Origin: Ampelocalamus luodianensis
Taxonomy: Eukaryota; Streptophyta; Magnoliopsida; Poales; Poaceae
Length of the DNA: 64,000 nucleotides
NCBI GenBank assembly: GCA_036346255.1
Contig: CM070623.1
Coordinates: 22,140,875 to 22,204,874 of the forward strand
Reading direction: 5' to 3'
Notes under the pieces: generated by a model
The model's input: the letters and a program-made list of their open reading frames with translations, nothing else
Database searches by the model: none
Told to the model about the DNA's origin: nothing
Part shown: one piece after another, positions 33,536 through 43,936 of the stretch
How the letters are laid out: each line of letters opens with the position of its first letter
How positions within the stretch are numbered: the stretch's first letter is position 1
Position numbers and translations under genes: made by a program

Positions 33536-34890
33536 TTGTCCTTGGTAGAGAAGCCGAGTTTGTCATTGACTGCTGTAGGTATTCCAGTGGTTCGGGAGTT
33601 TCTAGATGTTTTTCTAGCAGACTTGCCAGGGATGCCTCCACCATGTCCAGTGGAGTTCAGGATTGATTTAGTACCGGGTGCTCGACCGGTTTCTATGACC
33701 CCGTACCGTCTAGCACATCCTTTTCAGGAGGAACTAAAGAAGCAATTGGATGATCTAAAAGCAAAGGAACTTTTTCGACCCAGTGTGTCTCCGTGGGGAG
33801 CTCCTGTTCTGTTTACCAAGAAGAAGGATGGTAGTTGGCGCATGCGTATCGATTACCGTGCTCTCAACCAGCTGACCATCAAGAATAAATATCCTTTGCC
33901 TCGCATTGAAGATTTATTTGATCAGTTGAGAGGGGCAAAGGTATTTTCAAAGATTGATCTTCATCGGGATATAACCAGATTCTTGTCCGGAAGGAGGATA
34001 TTGAGAAAACGGCATTCTCTACAAGGTATGGGCACTTTGAATTTAAAGTTATGTCTTTTGGACTAACGAATGCCCCTGCTGCTTTCATGGAGACAATGAA
34101 CAGGATGCTACATGAGTATCTGGATGACTTTGTCGTCGTCTTTATTGATGATATTTTGATCTATTCAAAGACTGAAGCAGATCATGGGCGTCATCTGAGG
34201 CTGGTGTTGGAGACGCTAAGAGAGAATAGGTTTTATGCCAAGTTAAAAAAAGGTGAGTTCTGGATGTCTGAAGTGGGATTCTTGGGGCATGTTATCAATG
34301 ATAAGGGAATATCAGTTGATCCAAGTAAAATCTCTACATTGGTAGAATGGGAAAGGCCGGCCAATGTCAAAGAAGTGAGAAGTTTCGTGGGTATGGCAGG
34401 TTATTATCGGCGTTTTGTGCAGGACTTCTCCATCATTGCGAAACCGTTATCCAGGCTCACTCAGAAGGATGTACGGTTTCGGTGGGATGATGATTGTGAA
34501 CGTAGTTTTCAAACTTTGAAGGAAAGGCTGGTGATTGCTCTTGTCCTCACTGTTCCTGAGCCCGGGAAACGTTTCACAGTTTACTCTGATGCTTCTCAAA
34601 ATGGTTTGGGTTGTGTGCTCATGCAAGATGGTAAGGTGCTAGCTTACGCGTCTAGACAGCTGAAGAAACACGAACAGAACTACCCAACTCATGACTTAGA
34701 GTTGGCCGCAGTAGTGTTCGCCTTGAAGCTCTGGAGACACTATCTTTATGGTGAATCTTGTGATGTTTTTACTGATCACAAAAGCCTTAAGTACATTTTC
34801 ACACAAGGATTTGAATCTGAGGCAGCGCAGATGGTTGGAGCTGATCAAGGACTACGATCTCACGATTCAGTACCATCCAGGCAAGGCTAA
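33536..34890 (+). pseudogene. pol: Reverse transcriptase and RNase H of element B
   Basis: The first frame (33536-34066) holds EFRIDLVPGARPV, TKKKDGSWRMRIDYRALNQ and KNKYPLPRIEDLFDQL. A one-base deletion near 33965 shifts the frame. The second (34051-34890) holds MSFGLTNAPAAF, the catalytic VVFIDDILIYSK box (FIDD in place of YxDD), and the RNase H acidic motifs YSDAS, HDLELAAVVFALK and FTDHKSL. Another shift near 34803 moves the RNase H end into a third frame (34748-35077), which stops at a TAG at 35075. Domain order is RT then RNase H, as in all Ty3/gypsy elements. Confidence 0.92.
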
Positions 34891-35122
34891 TGTGGTAGCT
34901 GATGCTCTTAGTCGCAAGGCGACACCTGCTACTCTGGATTATTTAATTGCAGATTTTGACCGTATGGGAATATCTTATTGCTATGTAGGCACGGCTCATG
35001 CCGAAACCCAGTTGATTTTAGAGTTAGCCATTCCAGAGCGCGTGCGGGAAGCACAGCAGAGTGACCAGTTATTATAGAGGGTCAGGAAACATCTGGATCT
35101 GGCCAAGGGAGGAGATTTCAGT

Positions 35123-36541
35123 TTGGATGGGTCTGGAACTTTGCGATTTAAGGGTCGTCTTTGTGTGCCGCAGAAGGCGAAGGTTAAGGATGACATCCTC
35201 AGGGAGGCACATCGCACTTCGTATACTGTTCATTCGGGTGAGATGAAGATGTACCGTAATCTGAAGCAGAACTTCTGGTGGAAAAGAATGAAAGTGGATA
35301 TGGCTAATTATGTAGCCTCTTGTGGCGTTTGTCAGCAAGTGAAGGCAGAACATAAGCGTCCTGCAGGGTTATTGCAGCCATTGGAGGTCCCTCAATGGCC
35401 TTGGGATGATATCTCTATGGACTTTGTGGTTGTGTTGCCTCGATCACCGCGAGGTAAGGGTGCGGTCTGGGTTATAATGGATCGGTTCAGCAAATCCGCA
35501 CATTTTATTCCCATCCGCACGACCAACTCAGCGAGCGACTTGGCTCCTATCTATGTGCGGGAGATTGTGAGATTGCATGGTGTGCCAAAGACCATCATTT
35601 CTGACAGGGATGCCAAGTATGTATCCAAGTTTTGGGAGAGTTTGCAGAGTGCACTGGGCACGCAACATCGTCTGAGTATAGCTTTTCATCCACAGACAGA
35701 TGGACAGTCAGAGTGCACTATTCAGACCCTGGAGGACATGTTGCGGACCTGTGTTCTGTCCTGGAAGGGTAGTTGGGAGGATCAGTTGCCATTGGCAGAA
35801 TTTGCTTACAATAACAGCTACCATACAAGCATAAAAGCCGCTCTGTTTGAGGTTTTGTATGGGTGTAAGTGCAGGTCACCCCTTAGCTGGGAAGCCGTGG
35901 GTGAGAAGGTAGTTTTGGGTCCGGATTGGGTACAAAAGACGGTTGAACGAGTGGCCTTGGTGAGACAAAACTTGTTAGCAACTCAGAGCAGACAGAAAAG
36001 TTATGCAGATGTGAGAAGAAGAGATTTGGAATTTGAACTGGGGGATCAGGTGCTCTTGAGAGTATCTCCCACTAAGGGTGTGGTGAGGTTTGGTACCAAA
36101 GGGAAGCTTAGCCCGAGGTATGTTGGGCCATTCACGATCTTGGCTCGGATCGGGAAGTTGGCATACCGCTTGGACCTACCAGGGTCTATGCGTGGAGTGC
36201 ATAACATTTTTCATGTGTCTATGTTGAGGAAGTTCCTGCGTGGTCCGGAGCATCCTGTTTCATTAGAACCTCTAAACATTGAGCAGGATCTGTCCTTTCA
36301 GTCCAAACCAGTGCAAATTCTGGAAAGATCAAAAAAAGAGTTGAGGAATAAAACTTTGAAGTATGTTAAGGTGCTTTGGTCGCAGCAGACTCAAAGGGAA
36401 GCCACTTGGGAACTGGAGTCTCGCATGCGCGAGCTATATCCAAACTTGTTTACAACAGGTATGTATTCTTTGTTGTTAAGTTTCCAGTCCCGGATTTATC
36501 TGATGAAGTCGGCGTTTAGATTCGGGGTCGAATCCTGTTAA
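35123..36541 (+). pseudogene. pol: Integrase with chromodomain, element B
   Basis: A 472-codon uninterrupted frame. The HHCC zinc site is H30, H37, C67 and C70. The catalytic triad is D100, D161 and E197 (35 residues between D161 and E197). A GPF motif lies at 335-337. A chromodomain-like tail spans about 396-443 (PVQILERSKKELRNKTLKYV, VLWSQQTQREATWELESRM). The chromodomain is thought to guide insertion to particular chromatin. The first Met is internal to pol, as integrase is normally released from a polyprotein. Upstream stops make the whole pol defective, although this domain looks intact. The frame ends next to the polypurine tract. Confidence 0.93.
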
Positions 36542-36552
36542 GGTGGGTAGAA
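36538..36552 (+). other. Polypurine tract of B
   Basis: TTAAGGTGGGTAGAA directly precedes the 3' LTR start TGTAATAACCC. It is weaker (two T interruptions) than the tract of E. Confidence 0.8.
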
Positions 36553-37832
36553 TGTAATAACCCGAAAGTGTGATAAGCTCATAGTTGGGAGAGATTAATT
36601 ATTTGGGAGAGAATTAAATGGATTTACGGGAAGGACCAATTGGAAAATGCTCGATTCAACAGTTAGAGAGGGGGGAATTCGCTGTTTTAAACCAACTTGG
36701 GCTTGGGCCCTGGCCCATGAGGGCTCTTGGGTGGCCGGCCAATGGGGGGGCGCCACTCCCCCCCCGAAACCCTAGCCGCACCCCCACTCCCCCACTCTCC
36801 CACCCCTCCCCCCTTCTGCCGCCACTTCCTTCCCCCTCCTCCACCTTGCGCCCAACCTCCTCCCTGGCCACTCTCCCCTCCCTTGTGCCTCCTCCCCTAG
36901 TCTTCCCCTTGCTGTCGGTGGAGATCCCCCGCTGCCGGCCGAATGGAGTAGAGAGGGAGATCGCACCCGGGGTGACCGGCCAAGAAAGGAGAAGAAGGTG
37001 AAGGAAGGAGCTCGTCTTCGTAGGGCAAGTTCTTCATCTTGCCGCGATTCTACAAGGGTAACGTCGCATGATCTTCGTTGGTTAATGTGTAGTAGTTGCG
37101 ATTGATTTCGTTTGGTAGGTCGTTAATCGTCAATTGATAGATTGCGTTCTGTCTAGTAGTTTGGACGATGGTTTTCATGTCTTTAGATGCAGAATCTGGG
37201 GATCCAATCTCTTAGGAAAAGTTGGGTTATGTCATTAGCTTTTAGTGGCCGCCAAGAACGCCCAGATCCGATTAACGGTTAGAAAGTTATGAATTTTTTA
37301 GTGTCACTGTCCTGCTGATCTGTTAGTATTTTGGACAGCCTGTGATGAGGACATGACCCCTATGGATATAACCATATTTACTATGCTTACTGTTCCAAGT
37401 ATAAGAGCTCGTACGCTTCACTTAAATTATCAGGTGAGCTTGTTTTCAGGAGTATTTTTATATTATATGAACTATATAATGCTACCTAATGATGAAATAT
37501 ATATATGTGCAGCACCATGTCACTTTTGGTCTAAGACAAGCAAGCAATTCGAGCTTGACCTGTTTTGGAATCCAGTTCGGCCTCCGGAATCAGCTTGACA
37601 ACACCAACTTAAAACAGGCATAACTTTCACATACGGAGTCCATTGGAGGTCCACGAGTACTTGATTGAAAGATTATTTCGTCCTCTTTCAAACGGATCCG
37701 GCATCACCTTCAAATTCCATCTAGACTGATCGTAATCATCTAAAGAAGGCGTCATATCACCTGTTTGGGCCAACTTGGGCTTTGTAATCGAACTCAACTT
37801 GGCCCATATACCGGCGGCCCACCTAGAGGTGT

Positions 37833-37858
37833 GGTTATTGTTCACGTGAACAGTAACC
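37833..37858. promoter_or_regulatory. Palindrome in C's 5' LTR
   Basis: GGTTATTGTTCAC faces GTGAACAGTAACC; one position has decayed relative to the perfect copy at 40748-40773. The centre is a CACGTG G-box core. Confidence 0.8.
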
Positions 37859-37912
37859 TGCGAGTTTAGTCTCTCCCCGCTATTTCTTTCAGATTTGTGG
37901 CTCTTCCTCCCC

Positions 37913-37919
37913 TATATAA
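37913..37919 (+). promoter_or_regulatory. TATA box of C's 5' LTR
   Basis: TATATAA lies in CTCCCCTATATAAGGAGG, about 55 bp after the palindrome. Confidence 0.72.
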
Positions 37920-38301
37920 GGAGGTCACTCCCCCTCTAGTTTTCTTGGATTTCGTTGAGTTAAGGTTTAGCCATTGTGCAAACTTCTGTTCTTCAGTTGT
38001 GTCGGATGACCACTGTCAACTGACTTCGAATCCCAATTTATAAAATTTCAATCCATATTTGCAATTTCAGATTGCGTTTTATCTTGTTCTTGCGTGTTCT
38101 TCGATTGCATGCAGGAATAGGCCTTCGTGGTTAGGTTTATCGCGTTTGCAGCACGGTCAATAACGTCGCGGAGTTAGTTCAACGATTGCTGAGGCGCAAG
38201 CGTCGTCGTACGGTTGTAGTCGAATCGCGAGAGTCACCTCCACCAAAAAAATCGATATTTATCAATCTCATCGAAAGATCGGGAACCCCGCCTCCATCAG
38301 G

Positions 38302-38313
38302 TGGTATCAGAGC
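38302..38313 (+). other. Primer-binding site of C
   Basis: TGGTATCAGAGC starts two bases after the LTR end, a perfect match to the initiator Met-tRNA site. Confidence 0.92.
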
Positions 38314-38430
38314 TTCAGTAGTTGCTTGGTAAGAATTGGTAAGAACTCGATAAAAGGCTTGAGTGTGAGTGACTTTTGAACCACCACATCCTAGTAGTTG
38401 CTAGAGACATATGCTTGTTTTCTGCTAACC

Positions 38431-39085
38431 ATGACAGGTTCAAGATCACATAGTAGAGAGTTTCGGGAGATCAACAACACCATTAACTCATCTCCTGTGC
38501 CTGAATGAGGTAAATTTAAGTATGCATTTCCATCCTTTGCTGGTAACTTTGATCCTGATGCCTATGTTTTCTGGGAAATAGCATTAGAAAAAGAATTTGA
38601 ATTTTATGATTGGTCTGATAGGCAAAAGATTAGAGCTGCCACTAGTGTTTTTGTTGAGGATGTAATACTTTGGTGGAAGTATTGTAAATAGACATGGAAG
38701 AGTGCCTCAAACATGGAATGCATTAAAGAAGCTTTTGAGAGATGAATTCGTTCCTAAATATCATGTTGATTATTTACTAGCTAGATTGCAACGTGTAAAT
38801 CAAGGTAGTAGAACTGTAAGGGAATACTATCATGAATTGAAAACTTGTTTGTTGCGTTGTGGTTTAGAGGAACATGCTGAAACTACAGAAAATAGATTCT
38901 TAAGTGGACTTAATCAGGGAATTCAGGACCTTCTTGTTCATAAAGAATATAATCCTCTCTCTCATTTGTTTATACTTGCCTGTAAGGTTGAAAGTCAGAT
39001 TGAGGAGAAATTAAGAATACAGGATGATAGGAAACATCAGAACAAACCTATGTTTGTGTCTTTTTCTGTGATTAATGACTTGTAG
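38431..39085 (+). pseudogene. gag: Gag protein of element C
   Basis: An ATG at 38431 opens a frame that meets a TGA at 38506-38508. It continues in the same frame with FAGNFDPDAYVFWEIALEKE and VEDVILWWKYC, typical of the plant retrotransposon gag core, then shifts by one base near 38690. The second frame (38702-39085) carries VPQTWNALKKLLRDEFVPKY, then LQRVNQGSRTVREYYHELKT, FLSGLNQGIQDLL and YNPLSHLFILACKVE. No zinc knuckle is seen. The frame ends in a TAG at 39083, after which the same frame stays open into the next ORF. Gag would form the particle and may be supplied by G-like relatives when defective, as here. Confidence 0.85.
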
Positions 39086-40213
39086 GAAGTTGAGAACTAT
39101 ACCGAAGAGGAGAATGAGTTGATTGCACCACCTACTCCATTGGTTGAGAAGGAATATGAGGAGATGGAAGCGCCTACATCATCTGAGGAGAGCCAAAAAG
39201 GTAAAGATCATGGTGCTATCATCACTCAAGGTGAGTATGATTTTGAAGAACTACATTTGTCCACTGTTCATGCTATTTTAGAGCAAAAATTAGTGGAAAA
39301 CAATTCTGATATGCACATATTTCAAGTAGAGAATACAGACTGCATTGATTTGATTGCACCATGTGATGAAATAATTGAATTGCCTGCTGTTTTGAGTGAT
39401 TTATGTGATGAGTTAATCGCATATAATGATCATGTGAAATTGGTTAGACATAAAGAAGTTTTAACTAGAATTTCTCCTGCTGATTCTTTGTGTTACATTA
39501 TGTTGGATTCACCTATGAAATTGTCACATGCTATGGAGAAAGTTTCTGAAATTGTATGTTCAAAATGCTTGTCTAGTGCGTACACCCCTGGGTATAAGTT
39601 TAATTTGATTGGAGATTATGGTGTAGACAATCAATTTATTGTTTATCGAATATGCATAACTTGTGATTACATGGATAAATTAAACCTTGTTGTTTTGAAC
39701 AACAATTCTTGTGTGCTGAATCTTGTTCAATATGAGAGTAAAATAAAATTTAGTGCTCATCCTATGCCTATGTGTTCACCTTTTATTACACCATCTAGTG
39801 TGGACAATCTGAATGAAGATGTTGAATTATGGAAGAACTTACAAATCTTTTCACCATTGCTAGATGAATTTGCTATTGCTCGATTGAAATCTGATTATAT
39901 GGATGAATTTTGTTTGATTCCAAAAGTTGTAGATTTGCCCATATGTGCTACCCCTACAAGTTTACAACTTCAGAGATTTGAATTGCATAAACGCTTCACT
40001 TACATTTGCAAAACTAGTTGCAATAATTGTTGTGTGAGAACTTTTGCTTTGATCATTCACATATATGATTACTTTTGGGTTAATAATACAATGATTTTTT
40101 ATGGTCGCTTTTGTCTTCTAATATTAATTGTGCAACAACGAAGAACCGTTAAAACAGATGACATATACATATACCATGCATACACTTTGGCTTCTCTGTT
40201 ACCCTATTTTTAG
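39086..40213 (+). CDS. Unrecognised ORF in place of pol (element C)
   Basis: The frame is in phase with the second half of gag, separated only by the TAG at 39083-39085. The first Met-equivalent start lies at 39119 (364 residues); an in-frame reading from 39086 adds 11. I do not recognise the protein. It is acidic at the N terminus (EVENYTEEENE, YEEMEAPTSSEE), followed by a middle part with short cysteine pairs (CSKC, CITC, CNNCC). Near the C terminus is a hydrophobic stretch (FYGRFCLLILIV) that could be a membrane segment or a buried core. No protease DSG, RT YxDD, RNase H or integrase motifs are present. The ORF ends 44 bp before the polypurine tract. It may be a captured or remodelled sequence, or an accessory retrotransposon protein; function unknown. 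Confidence 0.65.
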   Translation, partial: EVENYTEEENELIAPPTPLVEKEYEEMEAPTSSEESQKGKDHGAIITQGEYDFEELHLSTVHAILEQKLVENNSDMHIFQVENTDCIDLIAPCDEIIELPAVLSDLCDELIAYNDHVKLVRHKEVLTRISPADSLCYIMLDSPMKLSHAMEKVSEIVCSKCLSSAYTPGYKFNLIGDYGVDNQFIVYRICITCDYMDKLNLVVLNNNSCVLNLVQYESKIKFSAHPMPMCSPFITPSSVDNLNEDVELWKNLQIFSPLLDEFAIARLKSDYMDEFCLIPKVVDLPICATPTSLQLQRFELHKRFTYICKTSCNNCCVRTFALIIHIYDYFWVNNTMIFYGRFCLLILIVQQRRTVKTDDIYIYHAYTLASLLPYF

Positions 40214-40243
40214 CTTACCAAAAGCCGAGGACGGCTTTATTTT

Positions 40244-40257
40244 CAAGAAAGGGAGGA
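40244..40257 (+). other. Polypurine tract of C
   Basis: CAAGAAAGGGAGGA directly precedes the 3' LTR start TGATGAGG. It closely resembles the family A tract at 2881-2893. Confidence 0.85.
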
Positions 40258-40747
40258 TGATGAGGACATGACCCCTATGGATATAACCATATTTACTATG
40301 TTTACTGTTCCAAGTATAAGAGCTCGTACGCTTCACTTAAATTATCAGGTGAGCTTGTTTTTAGGAATGTTTTTATACTATATGAACTATATGATGCTAC
40401 CTAATGATGAAATATATATATGTGCAGCACCATGTCACTTTTGGTCTAAGACAAGCAAGCAATTCGAGCTGGACCTGTTTTGGAATCCAGTTCGGCCTCC
40501 GGAATCAGCTTGACAACACCAACTTAAAACAGGCACAACTTTCACATACGGAGTCCGTTGGAGGTCCACGAGTACTTGATTGAAAGCTTATTTTGTCCTC
40601 TTTCAAACGGATCTGGCCTCACCTTCAAATTCCTTTCGGACTGATCGCAATCATCTAAAGAAGGCGTCATATCACCTGTTTGGGCCAACCTGGGCTTTGT
40701 AATCGAACTCAACTTGGCCCATATGCCGGCGGCCCACCTAGAGGTGT

Positions 40748-40773
40748 GGTTACTGTTCACGTGAACAGTAACC
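40748..40773. promoter_or_regulatory. Perfect 26-bp palindrome with G-box centre
   Basis: GGTTACTGTTCAC (40748-40760) is exactly complementary to GTGAACAGTAACC (40761-40773), centred on CACGTG. The TATA box (40828-40834) follows about 55 bp downstream. Confidence 0.88.
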
Positions 40774-40827
40774 CACGAGTTTAGTCCGTCTCTGCTATTT
40801 CTTTTAGATTTGTGGCTCTTCCTCCCC

Positions 40828-40834
40828 TATATAA
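40828..40834 (+). promoter_or_regulatory. TATA box of C's 3' LTR
   Basis: TATATAA lies in CTCCCCTATATAAGGAGG, the same context as in the 5' LTR. Confidence 0.72.
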
Positions 40835-41989
40835 GGAGGCCACACCCCCTCTAGTTTTCTTGGATTTCGTTGAGTTAAGGTTTAGCCATTGTGCAAACTT
40901 CTGTTCTTCAGTTGCGTCGGATGACCACCTGTCAAGACAGCTTTCGGAATCCCAATTTATAAATATTTCAATCCATATTTGCAATTTCAGATTGCGTTTT
41001 ATCTTGTTCTTGCGTGTTCTTCGATTGCATGCAGGAATAAGCCTTCGTGGTCAGGTTGATCGCGTTTCCAGCACGGTCAATAACGTCGCGAGTTGGTTCA
41101 ACGATTTCTATGGCGCAAGCGTCGTCGTACGGTTGTAGTCGAATCGCGAGAGTCACCTCCACCAAAAAAATCGATATTTATCAATCTCATCGAAAGATCG
41201 GGAACCCCACCTCCATCAGCCTGTAGGAATCTGGGTTAAGCCATTAGTTAAAGACGAAATCAGAGGATCTCGATATAACAAAAAATGTAGGTGATTTCCA
41301 TACCTTTTAAGAGAGATAAAGAACGCAAGGTTTGGACTTTCGTAGCAAAAGTTATGGTGGTTTTAGTGATCTGTCCAGAAAACCCGACGTGGTATTTGAT
41401 GTTCTGTAGTTTGGCTTGGTAGGGGCAGTATATGGCAAAATCAGAAGGGCACCCCAACTAAGTTTATTTAGGTAATTTAATTACCTTTCCATAGAGTATT
41501 AGAACATCTTATTTGGACCCCTGAGCAGAAAGTTATGTATTTTAGAAGTTGACTGTTTGCAGTGAACACCGAATCGATCGTTAGAAATTGGAAGATTGGA
41601 AACGCTTGGGAGTTTAGCGAGTTCAATTGTGTTGTTATCTATGTTTTTGGTCTAGTATGTTGGTCTTAGTTTGGGTTATCTTTATGTTCATGCGGAAGCG
41701 TGACTCCAGGGGTAGCGCCCTCTTCTCGTCCACCGTTCTCGCACGGTTGAGGCAAGTATTCGGGTTATGTCATATTTATGTTTGTATGCTAAGATTGTTG
41801 TGTTTTTGCTCTTAATAGCCATGCATGGATGTTATTGTGATGAGTTTCCATTTATCTTGATGAATGGAAGTTAGGGTTAAAGTTTCCTTTGTATGTTGTT
41901 AATGCTTGCATGTTATTATGTACACGTTGATCACTTATGTATGAAAGATGATGTCATAGTGTATATGCTTGTTTTAAGCATGTTTGAGA

Positions 41990-42220
41990 CTTGGTCATGT
42001 GGTAACCAAGTATAAATAGTTGAGGTCCCCGTTATGTAATGACGGGCTTGAGGTCCCCACATTCGTGGAATGTGAGCAATGAGCAAAGAGGTCCCCACCA
42101 TGAATATGATGGGCAAAGGTCCCTATACTTGTGGAGTATAGGCTCTTGGTCCCTGTGCCAGAGGGCACAGGCAAGGGAATACATCGACAGATGTGTACCC
42201 CGTATTACCGGTAAAATGCG
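41990..42220 (+). other. Hairpin array in B's 3' LTR
   Basis: In order: CTTGGT/ACCAAG, CCCGTTAT/ATGACGGG (one G-U pair), CCCACATT/AATGTGAG, CCCACCAT/ATGATGGG (one mismatch), CCTATACT/AGTATAGG, CCTGTGCC/GGCACAGG, ACATC/GATGT, then GTATTACC/GGTAAAATGC. Confidence 0.82.
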
Positions 42221-42765
42221 AAAAGGAGATAAAGTTTAAAAGGTGCATTGCATTGGTCGCATTACATAACCATGAAGGCTATGTTTAGTGTAATGTTTAT
42301 TTTGGATTATTGATGCTATGACTGTGAACTTGCTTTAGCCTTGTTGATACTTGCTGAGTCTTTGGGCTCTTTGCTTTGATATGTTTTTTGGTACAACTGG
42401 CAACAACGGCATGCATGGGAGGGAGTAGATGTTTGGATACACTCACTACTACTCATCCTTAAGGCGACTGCCATTTAGTTTTATTCCTGTAATAAGTAAA
42501 CTGCTGGAGAATTATTCATTGATGGTTCTGAGTTTCAGACTAAATGTAATAAGGAGAATAGCAAGTTTTGTTTATGTTTATTAGACTACCTTGCATGCTT
42601 GAATGAACTTGAATATGAAGTTATCGTTAATTGCCATGATTAACTGTTAGAACCTCGTAGTTGACTATACAAAGAAGGTTCTGCCGAAAATTGGTATTTA
42701 GCTTTAGTTTAATTTATTTTTAGTAGCATTCTAGGCTCATTGTTGAGTTGGGGTGTTACAAGGAG

Positions 42766-43081
42766 ATCCAGAGTTTGAGGTTTCATTAGCGCCGTTGACC
42801 ACCAAGCAAGACCTTACCTTTGAGTCCCATCCGATACGCGTACTGGAGAGGTCAGAGCGAGTGTTGAGGTATAGACGTGGGTATACGTTAGGTGTTATGG
42901 TCACGTCGAACTGAGCGAGAAGAGACTTGGGAGGTAGAGTCTCGCATGATCGAGCTTTAACTAGAGTTGTTCATGTCAGGTACGTCCTGATGGATATTAA
43001 TTTTTGAGTTATGGTTGATGTTTTTTTTCGAGTTGATGACAGGTAGAATTTGGAGTCGAATTCTGTTTAAGGGGGATAGAA
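42766..43081 (+). pseudogene. Host family L element: decayed chromodomain end and polypurine tract
   Basis: Conceptual reading gives a Tekay-type integrase tail: SLAPL, a decayed QDLTFES-like stretch, RVLERSERVLRYRRG, and (frameshifted, with stops) a REETWEVESRM-like chromodomain end near 42925. It continues the pol remnant at 30130-30258 across the B insertion. The tract TTTAAGGGGGATAGA (43067-43081) leads into the LTR at 43082. Non-functional. Confidence 0.7.
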
Positions 43082-43936
43082 TGTAATACTCTGCCTAAAT
43101 GTGCTACATTACCCATCCCTGCTACAGCGCGCGCCGTGCTACAGTGCCATCGTGCTACAGTAGCTCCCCTAATCCCCATTGCTACCATCCTCTCCCAATC
43201 ACTTCCTCCTACTGCCTTGTGTGCGCCGGCCAAAAGCAAAAGGGAGGAAGGGAAGGAGAAGAGGAAGAAGAGGAAGAAAGAGGGAAGGAGGATCTCGCGA
43301 ATCCTTTAGTGGTGTTCATCGCATTCGTAAAGGGTGACCCTCAAATCTCCTTGTTCTATCTATTTGTTTTGTGATTTGGTGATATCAGGTATTAGCTCGA
43401 TTTTTGGTAGTCTGTAATGCTTGGTAGTTTTAGGGCTTTTAACTATGCAATTCAATCTGGCCATCTCCTAAAGATTTGTGTGTAACATCCTTAGCTTTCA
43501 ATAAAGTCTTGGATCAAGTCGTTTGGATGAATGGATCTAGACTTATGAATTTTACACCGCAGCTGTCCTGAAGTTCTGTCAGGATTTTGGCAGGTTGTAG
43601 TAATTAGATGATAAGAATTAGTTAATGAAATAATTAGAAGATCTCACCAACATGAATGTTGTAGGTGTTTTCGTAAGGTTTTCAGAGAGCTAAAGAACAT
43701 AATTTTTGCATTATTGAACAGAAAGTCATGTAAGTTTTAGTCTCGTTGTCCAAAATCTCTAACAGGGTTTAGCAGTTTTAGTAATCTGTGTTGGTAGGGA
43801 TAGTGAATGACAGAATCTGGGAATCTCACCAACTAGTTTGATGTGGGTAATTTACTAAGATTTAAAGAGAATCAAAGAGCACTATTTTTGGGTAAACAGA
43901 CGAAAAGTTATGATTTTTAGAAGAAGACTGTTCTGT
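43082..43936 (+). repeat. 3' LTR of the host L element, first 855 bp
   Basis: It starts TGTAATACTCTGCC right after the polypurine tract. It has GCTACAGT repeats (43125-43170), a purine-rich block (43220-43300), AAAGGGTGACC and several GTCATG/GTTATG modules. It is broken by another LTR at 43937; the flanking bases are TCTGT. Confidence 0.8.

Larger units (their letters stand above)
37343..38299 (+). repeat. 5' LTR of C (957 bp)
   Basis: It runs TGATGAGGACATGACCCC to CCCCGCCTCCATCA. It contains the antisense cross-family module (37616-37680), a 26-bp palindrome with one mismatch (37833-37858) and a TATA box (37913-37919). Confidence 0.94.
37343..41218 (+). mobile_element. Element C, non-autonomous LTR element with gag and a novel ORF
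   Basis: Complete ends: 5' LTR 37343-38299, primer-binding site, a leader of about 120 bp, a gag frame, a second frame, a polypurine tract and 3' LTR 40258-41218. A perfect TSD GCCTG lies on both sides. There is no protease, RT, RNase H or integrase. LTR ends and leader match G, so G-type elements are the probable source of enzymes. The two LTRs differ at a modest number of visible positions, indicating a fairly recent but not brand-new insertion. The empty site is visible in B's 5' LTR near 30952. Confidence 0.95.
40258..41218 (+). repeat. 3' LTR of C (961 bp)
   Basis: It runs TGATGAGGACATGACCCC to CCCCACCTCCATCA, nearly the same as the 5' LTR, followed by the TSD GCCTG. Confidence 0.94.
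30259..42760 (+). mobile_element. Element B, Tekay/Del-type chromovirus
   Basis: The layout is 5' LTR (30259-32436), primer-binding site, a shortened leader/gag, protease, RT-RNase H, integrase with chromodomain, polypurine tract (36538-36552) and 3' LTR (36553-42760, interrupted by C). The flanks are ACGAG (30254-30258) and AGGAG (42761-42765), identical in 4 of 5 bases. The host pol tail is collinear across them. Pol is the most intact in the window, but gag has lost its N-terminal part and there are several frameshifts and stops. Confidence 0.9.
36553..42760 (+). repeat. 3' LTR of B, split by element C
   Basis: LTR sequence occupies 36553-37342 and 41224-42760, with the TSD GCCTG repeated at 37338-37342 and 41219-41223. 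Removing C gives an LTR of about 2.3 kb matching 30259-32436. A proline-rich frame of 127 codons starts at 36618 with the same N-terminal residues as that in the 5' LTR. It ends GGTGTTACA at 42760. Confidence 0.92.

Noticed and set aside
40010..40213. Hydrophobic C-terminus of the C ORF as an envelope-like protein
   Set aside because: Only one weak hydrophobic stretch; no signal peptide, cleavage site or second membrane segment visible, so no such function is claimed.
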